Shown here: in pieces, positions 19,836 to 29,391 of the stretch
How positions within the stretch are numbered: position 1 is the stretch's first letter
Layout of the letters: the number at the start of each line of letters is the position of its first letter
Source of the DNA: Chelatococcus asaccharovorans
GTDB taxonomy: Bacteria > Pseudomonadota > Alphaproteobacteria > Rhizobiales > Beijerinckiaceae
NCBI RefSeq assembly: GCF_003201475.1
Contig: NZ_QJJK01000008.1
Span: 186,001 to 250,000, forward strand
Reading direction: 5' to 3'
Length of the DNA: 64,000 nucleotides
Program-made: the position numbers and the translations under genes
The notes under the pieces: model-generated
The model's input: the letters and a program-made list of their open reading frames with translations, nothing else
Told to the model about the DNA's origin: nothing
The model's database searches: none

Positions 19836-20220
19836 TTCGGCCTTCCTCTCGATATTGCTTGGCGAGCCCGATGCTGGACAGATCGCGTCGTCGCTTCAGA
19901 GCGCATCGCAAAGGATTTCGTCCGCGGTCACGATCTATGAGACAAGGACAGTGCTTTTGCGTCGTGCTGACCGTCGATACCTCGATCCCTTTGAGAGCTT
20001 GCTCTCCGTCGCGGACCTGAAGCAGCATGCATTCGACGAACGCCAGGCCGACATAGCCAGTCAGGCTTACGCGCGTTTCGGCCGTGGCTCCGGCAGTCCC
20101 GCCAAGCTCAATCTGGCAGACTGCGCGTCCTACGCCCTCGCCATATCCCTCGATGCCCCCCTGCTCTATAAGGGCAATGATTTCGCTCAGACCGACGTGC
20201 GCTCCGCGCTTACGGACTGA
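19816..20220 (+). CDS. vapC: VapC-type toxin, PIN-domain ribonuclease
   Basis: A 134-residue PIN-domain protein. The acidic metal-binding residues are visible as D6 (VVDSSAF), E42 (IYETR), D102 (NLADCASY) and D122 or D127 (GNDFAQTD). VapC toxins cleave RNA, often tRNA or rRNA, when freed from VapB. It is intact and full-length. The pair sits between dxs and an AmpG-like gene, so it interrupts the xseB-dxs-tlyA neighbourhood that I recall from relatives. Confidence 0.92.
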   Translation: MLIVVDSSAFLSILLGEPDAGQIASSLQSASQRISSAVTIYETRTVLLRRADRRYLDPFESLLSVADLKQHAFDERQADIASQAYARFGRGSGSPAKLNLADCASYALAISLDAPLLYKGNDFAQTDVRSALTD

Positions 20221-20308
20221 TAAGCATATTCGCGGATAGTGGCCGGATCGAACGCACGGTTCTGAACCGCATCGCAACGGCCGGACGGCCCATCATGAAC
20301 GAGACACC

Positions 20309-21604
20309 ATGAGCGCGTGGCTCCGCTCCCTCGCGGTCTATACGGACCCGCGCATCATCGCGATCCTGTTCCTGGGCTTCTCCTCGGGCCTGCCGCTCTC
20401 GCTCGTCTACGGCACGCTGTCGGCGTGGCTCGCCGAGGCGGGCGTGTCGATGACCATGATCGGCCTGTTCTCCTGGGCCTCGACGGCCTATGGCTTCAAA
20501 TGGCTGTGGTCGCCGCTGGTGGACCGCCTGCCCATCCCCGTCCTGACGCGCCTTCTCGGTCAGCGGCGCGGCTGGATGATCCTGGCGCAGGTACTCACAG
20601 CGCTCTGCATGATCGGGCTCGGTTCGAGCGATCCTGCCCATAACCTGCTGGCGACCGCCGGCTGGGCCGTCGCGCTCGCCTTCGCCTCCGCCACCCAGGA
20701 CATCGTCATCGACGCCTACCGGGTCGAAAGCCTTGAAGAAAAGGAACTTGGCGCCGGCGCGGGCAATATCGTGCTCGGCTATCGCCTCGGCATGATCGTC
20801 TCCGGCGGCGGCGCGCTGGTGCTGGCGGAGCTCTTCGGCTGGTTCACCGCCTATGCGGCGATGGCGGCGATGATGGGCATCGGCGTGATCACCGTCCTCT
20901 TGAGCCGGGAGCCGGCGCGCCCGGATGTCGCGGAAACCTCGATCGCCGCCGATCCGTTCGGCTGGATCCGGAGCGCGGTCGTCGCGCCCCTCGCCGATTT
21001 CGCGCAAAGACCGCATTGGGTCGCCATCCTCCTCTTCATCGCGCTTTACAAATACGGCGATGCGCTGATCGGCGTGATGGCAAACCCCTTCTATCTCGCG
21101 ATCGGTTTCACGAAGGCGGAGATCGGGCTCGTCTCGAAGTCCTACGGCGTCATCATGACGATCTCCGGCGGGCTCATCGGCGGCGTCATCGTGGCGCGGC
21201 TCGGCATCATGCGCGCGCTCCTCATCTGCGGCGTCCTGCAGGCGGCGAGCAATCTCGTCTTCGTCGCTCAGGCCATGGTCGGCGCCAATCTCTCGGTGTT
21301 CATCGTGACGATGAGTGTCGAGAACCTGGCCGGCGGCATGGGGACGGCAGCCTTCGTCGCCTATCTCTCCTCCCTCTGCAACGTCGCCTATACGGCGACG
21401 CAATACGCGCTCGTCAGTTCCTTCATGGCCTTCACGCGCACCATCTTCGCCTCGGGCGGCGGCTGGCTCGCCGACCAGGTGGACTGGACGACCTATTTTC
21501 TCATCTCGACGGCCGCCGCCCTGCCCGGCCTTGCCCTGCTCATCTGGATGATGCGAGCGTTCCCGACCAACGAGACAGCCGGGATGGCGCCCGGGCGCGC
21601 GTGA
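20309..21604 (+). CDS. AmpG-like MFS permease
   Basis: A 431-residue protein with about 12 membrane segments. The N-terminal FLGFSSGLPLSLVYGTLSAWL and ATQDIVIDAYRVE are characteristic of AmpG, which imports anhydromuropeptides for cell-wall recycling; LGAGAGNIVLGYRLGM also fits. No recycling amidase or beta-lactamase gene lies next to it, so the substrate is inferred only from family. It precedes tlyA by 37 bp. Confidence 0.85.
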   Translation: MSAWLRSLAVYTDPRIIAILFLGFSSGLPLSLVYGTLSAWLAEAGVSMTMIGLFSWASTAYGFKWLWSPLVDRLPIPVLTRLLGQRRGWMILAQVLTALCMIGLGSSDPAHNLLATAGWAVALAFASATQDIVIDAYRVESLEEKELGAGAGNIVLGYRLGMIVSGGGALVLAELFGWFTAYAAMAAMMGIGVITVLLSREPARPDVAETSIAADPFGWIRSAVVAPLADFAQRPHWVAILLFIALYKYGDALIGVMANPFYLAIGFTKAEIGLVSKSYGVIMTISGGLIGGVIVARLGIMRALLICGVLQAASNLVFVAQAMVGANLSVFIVTMSVENLAGGMGTAAFVAYLSSLCNVAYTATQYALVSSFMAFTRTIFASGGGWLADQVDWTTYFLISTAAALPGLALLIWMMRAFPTNETAGMAPGRA

Positions 21605-21641
21605 AGAGCGCCATAGGCGATGAGCATGGTAGACAGCGATC

Positions 21642-22382
21642 ATGGCCGGTGAAAAGACAAGAGCCGACAAGCTCTTGGTGGAACGGGGCTTCTTCGAGAC
21701 GCGCGCCAGGGCGCAGGCCGCCATCGCCGCGGGTCTTGTCACCGCCGATGGCGTGACCGTGCGTAAAGCCTCCGACAGTGTGGCACCGGATGCCGTCATC
21801 ACCGCGAGCGCCCCACATCCCTATGTGTCACGGGGCGGCGTGAAGCTCGAAGCGGGGCTGGACGCCTTCGGGCCCTCGCCGGCCGGACGGATCTGCCTCG
21901 ACATCGGCGCCTCGACCGGGGGCTTCACGGAGGTCCTGCTCAATCGCGGCGCCCTGAGGGTCTATGCGGTCGACGTGGGCCACGGGCAGCTCCATCCAAG
22001 CGTCAGAGGCGACCCCCGCGTCGTCTCGCTGGAGGGGACCGACGCGCGCAAGCTCACGCGCGACGTGATTCCCGAGCCCGTCGGCCTCCTCGTCGCCGAT
22101 GTCAGCTTCATCTCGCTCCGGCTGGTTCTGCCGCCGGTCATGCCCCTGCTCGCCGACGATGCGGCGCTGGTCGCCCTGGTGAAACCACAGTTCGAGGCGG
22201 GCCGCGCCCATGTTGCCAAAGGCGTGGTGCGCGATGCCGCCGTCCATGCGCGCGTCTGCGACGACATGACAGATTTTGTCACCGGGCTCGGCTTCGATGT
22301 ATTGGGGTTGATCCCCTCGCCGATCGCCGGCGGCGACGGCAATCGGGAATTCCTTATCGGCGCGCGCCGGAGACAGCCATGA
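21642..22382 (+). CDS. tlyA: TlyA family rRNA (cytidine-2'-O)-methyltransferase
   Basis: A 246-residue protein. An S4 RNA-binding domain covers residues 1-65 (ADKLLVERGFFETRARAQAAI, then YVSRGGVKLEAGLD), followed by a SAM-dependent FtsJ-like domain with the SAM loop CLDIGASTGGFTEVLL and the KPQFEAGR segment. TlyA enzymes 2'-O-methylate cytidines of 16S and/or 23S rRNA. It overlaps the next gene by 4 bp (ATGA), indicating translational coupling. Confidence 0.93.
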   Translation: MAGEKTRADKLLVERGFFETRARAQAAIAAGLVTADGVTVRKASDSVAPDAVITASAPHPYVSRGGVKLEAGLDAFGPSPAGRICLDIGASTGGFTEVLLNRGALRVYAVDVGHGQLHPSVRGDPRVVSLEGTDARKLTRDVIPEPVGLLVADVSFISLRLVLPPVMPLLADDAALVALVKPQFEAGRAHVAKGVVRDAAVHARVCDDMTDFVTGLGFDVLGLIPSPIAGGDGNREFLIGARRRQP

Positions 22383-23602
22383 CGACCAGCCTCACCATCG
22401 ACCGCCTCGGGCGGCGCGGCGACGGCGTCGCGCTGTTCGGCGAAACGCCGGTGCATGTGCCCTTTACGCTGCCGGGCGAAACCGTGTCCGTGGCGCTTGA
22501 TGGCGACCGCGCCGAACTGCTCACGGTCGACAAGGCATCGCCGGCGCGGCGGGCGCCGGAATGCTCCTATTTCACCCATTGCGGCGGCTGCGCGACCCAG
22601 CACATGGATGCGGCGCTCTACCGTCACTGGAAGCGGGAGCTTGTGGTCTCGGCGCTGGCCTGGGCCGGCATAGAGACTGAGGTCGAGGATCTCATCGACG
22701 CCCATGGCGAGGGCCGGCGGCGCGTCACCGTCCACGGCCGGCTTGTGGACGGCAAGGCAAAGGTCGGCTTCATGGCCGCCCGCAGCCATACGCTCGTGGC
22801 GATCGACCATTGCCCCGTGCTCGCGCCCGGCCTCGCGCGGGCGCCGGCCGTGGCCACGGCGCTGGCCGAGGCCGTCGGCGTTCGCAAGCCCCTCGACATC
22901 CAGCTCACGGCGACGAGCGGCGGGCTCGACGTCGACCTGCGCGGCCTCGGCGCGCCGCGCGACAAGGAACGCCTGGCGCTGACCGCCCTCGCGGGCCATC
23001 TCGATCTCGCCCGCCTGTCGCTGCATGGTGAGCTCATCGTCGAACGTCGGCCGCCAGCCATCACGATGGGGCGGGCACTCATTGTGCCGCCGCCCGGCGG
23101 CTTCCTGCAGGCGACAGCGGTGGGCGAGGATAGGCTTGGGCGCATCGTCAGCGAGGCCTGCCAGGGCCGCAAGCGCATCGCCGACCTCTTTGCGGGATGC
23201 GGCCCCTTCGCGCTGCGGTTAGCCGAGCGCAGCACCGTCCACGCGGTCGAATCCTTCGCCCCCGCGCTTCAGGCCCTGGATAGGGCCGTCCGTAGCACAC
23301 AGGGGCTGCGCCCGGTCACCACCGAGACGCGGGACCTGTTCCGCCGGCCGCTGCTGCCGCTCGAGCTCAACCGCTTCGACGCGGTGGTCTTCGACCCGCC
23401 GCGCGCCGGCGCCGAAGCGCAGGTGCGGGAAATCGCCGCCAGCAAGCTGAAGCATGTCATCGCCGTCTCCTGCGATGCCCAGACCTTCGCACGGGACATG
23501 TCTGTTCTGATCGCCGCAGGTTTCTCGCTCACGCGTGTGATACCGCTGGACCAGTTCCGCTATTCTTCGCATATGGAAATCGTCGGAATTCTGGGACGCT
23601 AA
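22379..23602 (+). CDS. TrmA/RumA-family RNA (uracil-5-)-methyltransferase
   Basis: A 407-residue class I methyltransferase. The Fe-S binding cysteines are C62, C68 and C71 (SYFTHCGGC) plus a later Cys in DHCPVLAPG. The SAM domain includes ADLFAGCGPFALRLA and VFDPPRAGA. The catalytic Cys is in VSCDAQTFARD and the C-terminal DQFRYSSHME is typical. It resembles RlmD/RlmC-type enzymes that make m5U in 23S rRNA; the exact target is not decided. It is coupled to tlyA. Confidence 0.93.
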   Translation: MTTSLTIDRLGRRGDGVALFGETPVHVPFTLPGETVSVALDGDRAELLTVDKASPARRAPECSYFTHCGGCATQHMDAALYRHWKRELVVSALAWAGIETEVEDLIDAHGEGRRRVTVHGRLVDGKAKVGFMAARSHTLVAIDHCPVLAPGLARAPAVATALAEAVGVRKPLDIQLTATSGGLDVDLRGLGAPRDKERLALTALAGHLDLARLSLHGELIVERRPPAITMGRALIVPPPGGFLQATAVGEDRLGRIVSEACQGRKRIADLFAGCGPFALRLAERSTVHAVESFAPALQALDRAVRSTQGLRPVTTETRDLFRRPLLPLELNRFDAVVFDPPRAGAEAQVREIAASKLKHVIAVSCDAQTFARDMSVLIAAGFSLTRVIPLDQFRYSSHMEIVGILGR

Positions 23603-23620
23603 GGAAAAGGGCTAAGGCGG

Positions 23621-25030
23621 ATGGACAATGCGACTGTGATCGAGGCCCTCACGGCAATCGTCGGCGCCCCTTATGTGCTGACCGCCCCCGAGGACATGGC
23701 CCCGTTTCTTCACGAACCCCGCGGCCTGTTCCACGGCACGGCGCGCGCCATCGTCAAACCGGCCTCGACGACGGAAGTCGCCGCCATCATGCAGCTCGCG
23801 AACGATCTCAACCTCGCCGTCATTCCGCAGGGGGGCAATACCGGGCTCGTCGGCGGCCAGACGCCGGATGCCCAGCGCGCCGCGATCGTGCTGTCGCTGC
23901 AGCGCCTTGATCGGATCCGCGAAGTGGATGCCCTGACCGATACCATCACGGTGGATGGTGGCGTCACCCTCCTCAAGGTGCAGGAAGCGGCAGAGGCGGC
24001 CGACCGGCTGTTTCCGCTGTCACTCGCCTCCGAGGGGTCCTGCACCATCGGCGGCAACATCGCCACCAATGCCGGCGGCACGGCGGTGCTTGCCTATGGC
24101 AATACGCGCGATCTCGTGCTGGGGCTCGAAGTGGTCCTCGCCGACGGGCGCATTCTCAATACGCTCGGCAAGCTGCGCAAGGACAATACGGGCTACGACC
24201 TGAAGAACCTCTTCATCGGTTCGGAAGGCAGCCTCGGCATCGTCACCGGGGCGGTGCTCAAGCTTTTCCCGCGGCCACGCCAGCGCATCACCGTGTTCTG
24301 CGCCATCCCCTCGCCCGCAGCCGCCGTGCAGCTTCTCGCGCGGGTCAAATCCGAGATCGGCTTCAGCCTCACCACCTTCGAACTCATGTCGCGCATCTGT
24401 ATCGAGATCGTCGTCCGCCATGCGCCGGGCGCGCGTGACCCCTTCGCCGAGCCGCATCCCTGGTATGTGCTGATCGAATTGTCGTCGCAGATCGAGGGCG
24501 ATCTCGATGCCAAGCTCGAGCATTCGCTGGGCGGCGCGATCGAGGACGGCCTCGTCCTTGACGCGGTCCTTGCGACCTCGCTGGATCAGCGCCTCGCCTT
24601 CTGGGCACTGCGCGAATCTCTGTCCGAGATGCAGGGACGCGAGGGCGGATCGATCAAGCACGACGTCTCCGTGCCGATCGCAGAGATCCCCGCGCTGATC
24701 GAGGAGGCGAGCGCCGCTGCCGCAAAGCTGATCCCGGGCATCCGCCCCGTGCCCTTCGGCCATATCGGCGATGGCAATATCCATTTCAATTTCAGCCAGC
24801 CCGTCGATTGGGACAAGCAGGCCTTCCTTGACCGCTGGCATGATCTCAACGAGGTGGTCCACGCCATCGTCATCCGGCACGGCGGATCGATCTCGGCGGA
24901 GCATGGCATCGGCCGTCTGAAGCGCGCGGCGCTGCCTGCGGTGAAGGACCCGGTCGCCATGGAGCTGATGCGCACATTGAAGGCGGCGCTCGACCCGTCC
25001 GGCATCCTCAATCCGGGCGTTATCGTTTAA
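23621..25030 (+). CDS. FAD-binding oxidase, D-2-hydroxyacid dehydrogenase type (GlcD/D2HGDH-like)
   Basis: A 469-residue flavoprotein. The FAD_binding_4 domain shows PQGGNTGLVGGQTP, ASEGSCTIGGNIATNAGG and IGSEGSLGIVTG. The FAD-oxidase C domain shows KHDVSVPI, FGHIGDGNIHFN (likely metal/substrate histidines) and SAEHGIGRLKR. It would oxidise a D-2-hydroxyacid such as 2-hydroxyglutarate or lactate; the exact substrate is unknown. It starts 18 bp after the methyltransferase gene. Confidence 0.9.
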   Translation: MDNATVIEALTAIVGAPYVLTAPEDMAPFLHEPRGLFHGTARAIVKPASTTEVAAIMQLANDLNLAVIPQGGNTGLVGGQTPDAQRAAIVLSLQRLDRIREVDALTDTITVDGGVTLLKVQEAAEAADRLFPLSLASEGSCTIGGNIATNAGGTAVLAYGNTRDLVLGLEVVLADGRILNTLGKLRKDNTGYDLKNLFIGSEGSLGIVTGAVLKLFPRPRQRITVFCAIPSPAAAVQLLARVKSEIGFSLTTFELMSRICIEIVVRHAPGARDPFAEPHPWYVLIELSSQIEGDLDAKLEHSLGGAIEDGLVLDAVLATSLDQRLAFWALRESLSEMQGREGGSIKHDVSVPIAEIPALIEEASAAAAKLIPGIRPVPFGHIGDGNIHFNFSQPVDWDKQAFLDRWHDLNEVVHAIVIRHGGSISAEHGIGRLKRAALPAVKDPVAMELMRTLKAALDPSGILNPGVIV

Positions 25031-25269
25031 ATCTGAGAGCGTTAACGGCGCTGGCTGCGTGACGTTGCGCAGCCGCTTCCGCGACGCCATCGTCTCAATT
25101 GGTAGGATGGACGCTCTCCATAGCGTGGCTTGCCTCAAGGCCACGTTGAGCGGTTTCGGGACAAGCGCGTACCGCGTTTCCGCCAGAAACATTGTAAAAA
25201 CAATGAGATCGGGCAACTTCGCCGTGCGGAGAAAAGCGAGGATGCCCTGGCCTCGTGGTGTTGCGTGCC

Positions 25270-25806
25270 ATGCGTTTCTTACGCTCCATTCTGGCTGCCG
25301 CCTTTGTCGCGGCTACTGTTTCTCCCGCGTTGTCGGCGCCTGACGGCAGGCGTAAGGTGTCGGCGGTATCGTGGACGTCCTTCATCACCGAGATGGCCCC
25401 ACGGACCGGCGCGCCAAAGCGCGGCAAGGTCGGCAAGGCCGGCATGCCACCCGCCCCCGCCTCCCCGCAGGGCGCCAAGGGACAGGCTGGGCCCGATGGC
25501 ACGCCGAATGGCGCTTCCAAGAGCACCTTTAAGAGCACCTCCAAAGGCACCTCCAAGGGCACCTCAAAGAGCAGTCCCAATCCGCCGCCCGGGAAAATCA
25601 CCTGTCAGGTCGAGAGAATCTGTCAGGATATCAAGCGTCCGGTGCGTGAAGTCGTCACGGCCTGCGCCATGGTCAAGCCGTCGTCCGATTCGCCGCCCCG
25701 CCGGCTCTGCACGGAGAAGGTCGCAAGCGGCGAGCGCGCGGGTCCGCAGCTGTGTCGTTCGGCAAAGATCTGCAAAGTTCGCCAGGACGTTAACGCATCC
25801 CGTTGA
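25270..25806 (+). CDS. Secreted Cys-rich protein with Lys/Ser/Thr repeats, unknown function
   Basis: A 178-residue protein with a signal peptide (MRFLRSILAAAFVAATVSPALSA). The middle is Pro/Gly-rich and carries five 4-residue repeats (KSTF, KSTS, KGTS, KGTS, KSSP). The C-terminal 65 residues carry six Cys (ITCQVERICQD, TACAMV, RLCTEK, QLCRSAKIC), which could form disulphides in the periplasm. I recognise no family. Neighbouring genes give no clue. Confidence 0.6.
   Translation: MRFLRSILAAAFVAATVSPALSAPDGRRKVSAVSWTSFITEMAPRTGAPKRGKVGKAGMPPAPASPQGAKGQAGPDGTPNGASKSTFKSTSKGTSKGTSKSSPNPPPGKITCQVERICQDIKRPVREVVTACAMVKPSSDSPPRRLCTEKVASGERAGPQLCRSAKICKVRQDVNASR
25519..25578 (+). repeat. 5 x 12-bp in-frame tandem repeat
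   Basis: Units of pattern AAGAGCACCTCC start at 25519 and repeat every 12 bp, encoding K-S/G-T/S-x. The copies differ at one to four positions each, so it is an older repeat. Confidence 0.85.
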
Positions 25807-26096
25807 AAAAGTGAGTCAGGCTCTGAAGGACAACCCCTGCGCGAGCCGCGCGCACAGACCCGGGGCCTTTTGTCAAGCGCCCCGCCCAACCCCCTGTTTT
25901 TTCTGCGAAATCCGCGACGGAGATTGACGCTGGGGTGATCGCCGCGGCCTTCTGGCGCAGGTCTGCAACAGACGGACTTGCTCTGGCCGATCTCGCGCAA
26001 GCGCGTAATTCACTCTCCGTTAACCATAAAAATCAACGGTTTGGACCGATATCCGCGCAAAATGATTCAAGGCGGGCTTGCTCTTGTCGCTGTCCG
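25807..26096. other. Convergent intergenic region with a half copy of the GAGCAA palindrome
   Basis: Between the convergent secreted-protein and corA genes. At 25961-25985 it carries GTCTGCAACAGACGGACTTG followed by CTCT, matching one arm of the palindrome at 30390. The rest is AT-richer and holds no gene that I can recognise. Confidence 0.6.
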
Positions 26097-27092
26097 CTAC
26101 AACCAGCGTTTCCAGCGAAAAAAGAGATAGGGCGCCACGGCCGCGGCGATCATGAGACCGACGGCCAGGGGATAGCCGTATTCCCAATGCAGCTCCGGCA
26201 TGATCTGAAAGTTCATGCCATAGATCGACGCGACGAGCGTGGGCGGCATGAAGATGACGGCCACCACCGAGAAGAGCTTGATGATGTTGTTCTGCTCGAG
26301 ATTGACAAGGCCGAGCGAGGCATCGAGCAGGAACTGGATCTTGTTGGACTGGAAGGTGGCGTGTTCCTCCAGGGACTGGAGATCGCGGAGTGTCGTGCGC
26401 ACCTGCTCCCTGAGTTCCTTCGGGACCTTGGCCGTGCGATAGCTCGCTGACAGGAAGAGGAGCACGCGCTCGATCGACACGAGGCTCTCCCGGCTCATCG
26501 AGATCAGCGTGCCATACCGGCCAAGCGCCTGCAGAGTATCGTAATAATCGCCACGCTTGCGCACCGTCCCCGGCGCATTCTCGAAAATGTCCTGCGAGAC
26601 GCGGTCGATGCGGTCGGCCGTCGCCTGAAGGACCTCGGCGGCCCGATCGATGACCGTTTCCAGCAAGCCGACGACAATGGCATCGGCGGTCGGGCCGCAG
26701 CCACCCGGCCGTGAAGCCCGATTGGCGAACATCGCGAAGGCCTTGGGCTCGTCGTAACGCACCGTCACCAGCGCGTTGTCCTTGACGATGAAGGTGACGC
26801 CGGCCATCTCCGGCTCGTTCGCCACATTGAACAACAGGCGCGCCGTCATGTAGCGGGCGCCATGCTCGAGATAAAGCAGCTCCGAAGGCTCGATGTCCTC
26901 CATGTCCTCGCGGGTCGGTATCTGGATGCCGAGATGCTTCTCGACGAGCTTGTCCTCGCCCGGGGTCGGAACGACCAGATCAAGCCAGAGCGTGCCTTCC
27001 GGAACGATACCGTCGACCGGAACGACGCTGCGTTCCAGCCGCATCTCGGCATCACGGGTGAAATCCTGCGGCGCTCTGTAGGCTATGAGCAT
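26097..27092 (-). CDS. corA: CorA-family Mg2+/Co2+ transporter
   Basis: A 331-residue protein with the CorA layout: a large cytoplasmic alpha/beta domain, a long helix, and two membrane segments at the C terminus with the signature YGMNF between them (in VASIYGMNFQIMPEL). It ends with the basic tail FFRWKRWL. CorA pentamers admit Mg2+ and Co2+. The ATG at 27092 (MLIAYRAP) was chosen over an upstream start at 27152 because GGGAG lies 6 nt before it. Confidence 0.93.
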   Translation of the reverse strand: MLIAYRAPQDFTRDAEMRLERSVVPVDGIVPEGTLWLDLVVPTPGEDKLVEKHLGIQIPTREDMEDIEPSELLYLEHGARYMTARLLFNVANEPEMAGVTFIVKDNALVTVRYDEPKAFAMFANRASRPGGCGPTADAIVVGLLETVIDRAAEVLQATADRIDRVSQDIFENAPGTVRKRGDYYDTLQALGRYGTLISMSRESLVSIERVLLFLSASYRTAKVPKELREQVRTTLRDLQSLEEHATFQSNKIQFLLDASLGLVNLEQNNIIKLFSVVAVIFMPPTLVASIYGMNFQIMPELHWEYGYPLAVGLMIAAAVAPYLFFRWKRWL

Positions 27093-27224
27093 GGTCGCTC
27101 CCTGGCTTGGCACGACGACGTGAACGACCCCCGGCGCCTGCGGTTTCAGCACAAGCCCGGTCTCATCCGATCGTCTATCACATCTCTATACGTTCGATAT
27201 GTGACAAGTCGAGTTGCGCCCGGC

Positions 27225-27437
27225 TCTCCCCCCACCCCTTACCCCTCCCCGCAAGGGGGAGGGGCATCGGTTGACCGCGCGCCTCGGCAATTTGCATCCT
27301 TGCTACGCAACGCTTGAGCTTTAAGTTTCGAACATTGCCGCGCCCCTCCCCAACGCAAGTCGGGCTTGCGCGACTTGCGCAGACGCCTGCGGATCTTGGA
27401 CAAGCCCAAGATCCGTGTGGGAGGGTAAGGGGTGGGG
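27225..27437. repeat. Composite palindromic (MITE-like) element, copy 1
   Basis: 213 bp flanked by inverted ends: CCCACCCCTTACCCCTCCCC on the left and GGGAGGGTAAGGGGTGGGG on the right. The left part folds on itself (CCCCTCCCCGCAAGGGGGAGGGG). The right part contains ACGCAAGTCGGGCTTGCGCG and GGATCTTGGACAAGCCCAAGATCC hairpins. The middle 70-80 bp is a diverged, reverse-oriented match to the core of the copy at 50526. It fills most of the gap between corA and the acyl-CoA dehydrogenase end. Confidence 0.85.
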
Positions 27438-27448
27438 TAGCCGGCGCC

Positions 27449-29227
27449 TCAAGCGAACAGAACCGCCGCGCTTTCCCCAAGCACGCCGGCGCCGCCCATC
27501 ACATCGGCTGCAAGGCCGTCCGCACCGATCGTCATATGCTCCGCGAAAAAGCGCGCGAGGGCCTCATGGGAGGCCCGCTCCGGCGCATCGTCGCCATCGG
27601 CGAGCGCGATATCGGCCAGGGATGCCAATCCCTGCACGAGGGCGAACAGGCGGAGATAGGACGTCGCGCCGGCGAGGGCATCGTCCGTTCGCCCCGCCTG
27701 CAGCGCGGCGAGGAGGTAGCTCGTGGCGCGATCGAGGCTCTCGGCCGCGCCGCGCAGACGCGCCGCCGTCAGGCCAAGCCCCGGCCGGTTCGCGGCAAGA
27801 AGGCGGGTCGCGGTGCGCCGGATCGCGGCAATCTGCGCATGAACGGCCGCCCCCTCGGACTGGCCGATCTTGCGGGTGACGAGGTCGATCGCCTGGATGC
27901 CGTTCGTGCCCTCGTAGATCATGGCGATACGGGCATCGCGCAGATGCTGCGCCGCGCCCGTCTCCTCGATATAGCCCATGCCGCCATGCACCTGGACGCC
28001 GAGCGAAGCGACCTCGAAACCGATATCGGTCGAGAAGGCCTTGGCGATCGGCGTGAGGAGTGAAGCCGTCTCGTGCGCGCGCCGGCGCGCGTCGGCATCG
28101 GGCGCCAGCCTCGCGCGATCGAGCGCGCTCGCGGTGAGATAGCAGATCGCCCTTGCGGCCTGGGTCAAGGCCTTCATCGTCATCAGCATGCGCCGGACGT
28201 CGGGAAAGGCGATGATGGCTGCGGACTGGCCCGCCGGCGTATCGGGACGCCGTCCCTGCCGGCGTTCCCGGGCATAGCCCAGCGCCTGCTGGAAAGCCCG
28301 TTCGGCCACACCGACGCCCTGGACGCCGACCGCCAGGCGCGCGTTGTTCATCATCGTGAACATGCAGGCGAGACCGCGGTTTTCCTCGCCGACCAGATAA
28401 GCCGTGGCGCCACCCTTGTCGCCGAAGGTCATCACGCAGGTGGGGGAGCCGTGGATGCCGAGCTTGTGCTCGAGGGATTGGCAGACGACATCATTGCGGT
28501 CGCCCAGGCTCCCGTCCGGGTTCACGATGAACTTCGGCACCAGGAAGAGCGAAATGCCGCGGTTGCCGGGCGGGGCATCGGGAAGCCTGGCCAGCACCAT
28601 ATGCACGATGTTGTCGGTGAGATCGTGATCGCCATAGGTGATGAAGATCTTGGTTCCCGTCACGCGATAGGTGCCGTCGCCAGCCCGCTCCGCCCGCGTC
28701 TTCAGGGCGCTGAGATCCGTGCCCGCCTGCGGCTCGGTGAGATTCATCGTGCCCATCCACGCGCCCGACACGAGTTTGGGCAGATAGAGGCGGCGCAGGT
28801 CCGGCGTGCCGTGGATATCGAGGGCCTCGATGCCCGCGGCGGTGAGCGTCGGCCCGATGGCGAAGGCCATGGAGCCGGAATTCCAGAGCTCGAGGCAGGC
28901 GACCTGAACGAGCATGGGGAGACCCTGCCCGCCCCATTCGCCCGGCGCGACGAGCCCGTTCCAGCCGCCAGCCGCCCAGGCCCTATAGGCGTCGCGCCAG
29001 CCCGGCGTCGTCACGACCTGACGGTCCACCAGGCGCGCTCCGTCGGTATCGCCCAGCCGGTTGAGCGGCGCGATCACCTCCGCGGCAAAGGTTCCGGCTT
29101 CACCGAGGATCGCGGCGATGTCGTCCATCGCCAGGTCGCCGTAGAGCCCTTCGCGGATAGCGGCGTCGCATCCGGCGGCGTGGCGCAGGACAGCCATGAT
29201 ATCTGGCAGCGGCGCGCGATAGGTCAT
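27449..29227 (-). CDS. Acyl-CoA dehydrogenase
   Basis: A 592-residue protein of the long acyl-CoA dehydrogenase group with an extra C-terminal domain. Landmarks are [14 protein letters not shown] and FITYGDHD in the middle beta domain, [30 protein letters not shown], and the catalytic segment [14 protein letters not shown], in which the Glu should be the base. It would oxidise acyl-CoA to enoyl-CoA, passing electrons to ETF (the ETF:QO gene is at 53537). The ATG at 29227 has GGGAGAAG upstream and gives the usual N terminus; longer reading extends upstream without support. It is divergent from the Sua5 gene. Confidence 0.93.
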   Translation of the reverse strand: MTYRAPLPDIMAVLRHAAGCDAAIREGLYGDLAMDDIAAILGEAGTFAAEVIAPLNRLGDTDGARLVDRQVVTTPGWRDAYRAWAAGGWNGLVAPGEWGGQGLPMLVQVACLELWNSGSMAFAIGPTLTAAGIEALDIHGTPDLRRLYLPKLVSGAWMGTMNLTEPQAGTDLSALKTRAERAGDGTYRVTGTKIFITYGDHDLTDNIVHMVLARLPDAPPGNRGISLFLVPKFIVNPDGSLGDRNDVVCQSLEHKLGIHGSPTCVMTFGDKGGATAYLVGEENRGLACMFTMMNNARLAVGVQGVGVAERAFQQALGYARERRQGRRPDTPAGQSAAIIAFPDVRRMLMTMKALTQAARAICYLTASALDRARLAPDADARRRAHETASLLTPIAKAFSTDIGFEVASLGVQVHGGMGYIEETGAAQHLRDARIAMIYEGTNGIQAIDLVTRKIGQSEGAAVHAQIAAIRRTATRLLAANRPGLGLTAARLRGAAESLDRATSYLLAALQAGRTDDALAGATSYLRLFALVQGLASLADIALADGDDAPERASHEALARFFAEHMTIGADGLAADVMGGAGVLGESAAVLFA

Positions 29228-29391
29228 GGAGGCTTCTCCCTCTGGCTTAGGTCCCTGGTTGATCACATGTCCTTCGCGCCAACCGCTGTCCAATCCGCGC
29301 GACAATGCGCCATGGCTTGACGGAGGCCAAGGACGCCGCGTAAGCCCCCACGTCATAGCATGACAGCAGTTGCAGAAGTGAGAAGTGGCCC

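Noticed and set aside
25080-25160. A tRNA-like stretch (CATCGTCTCAATTGGTAGGATGG)
   Set aside because: It looks like a tRNA D-arm, but no TTCGA T-loop and no matching acceptor stem follow. I do not call a tRNA.
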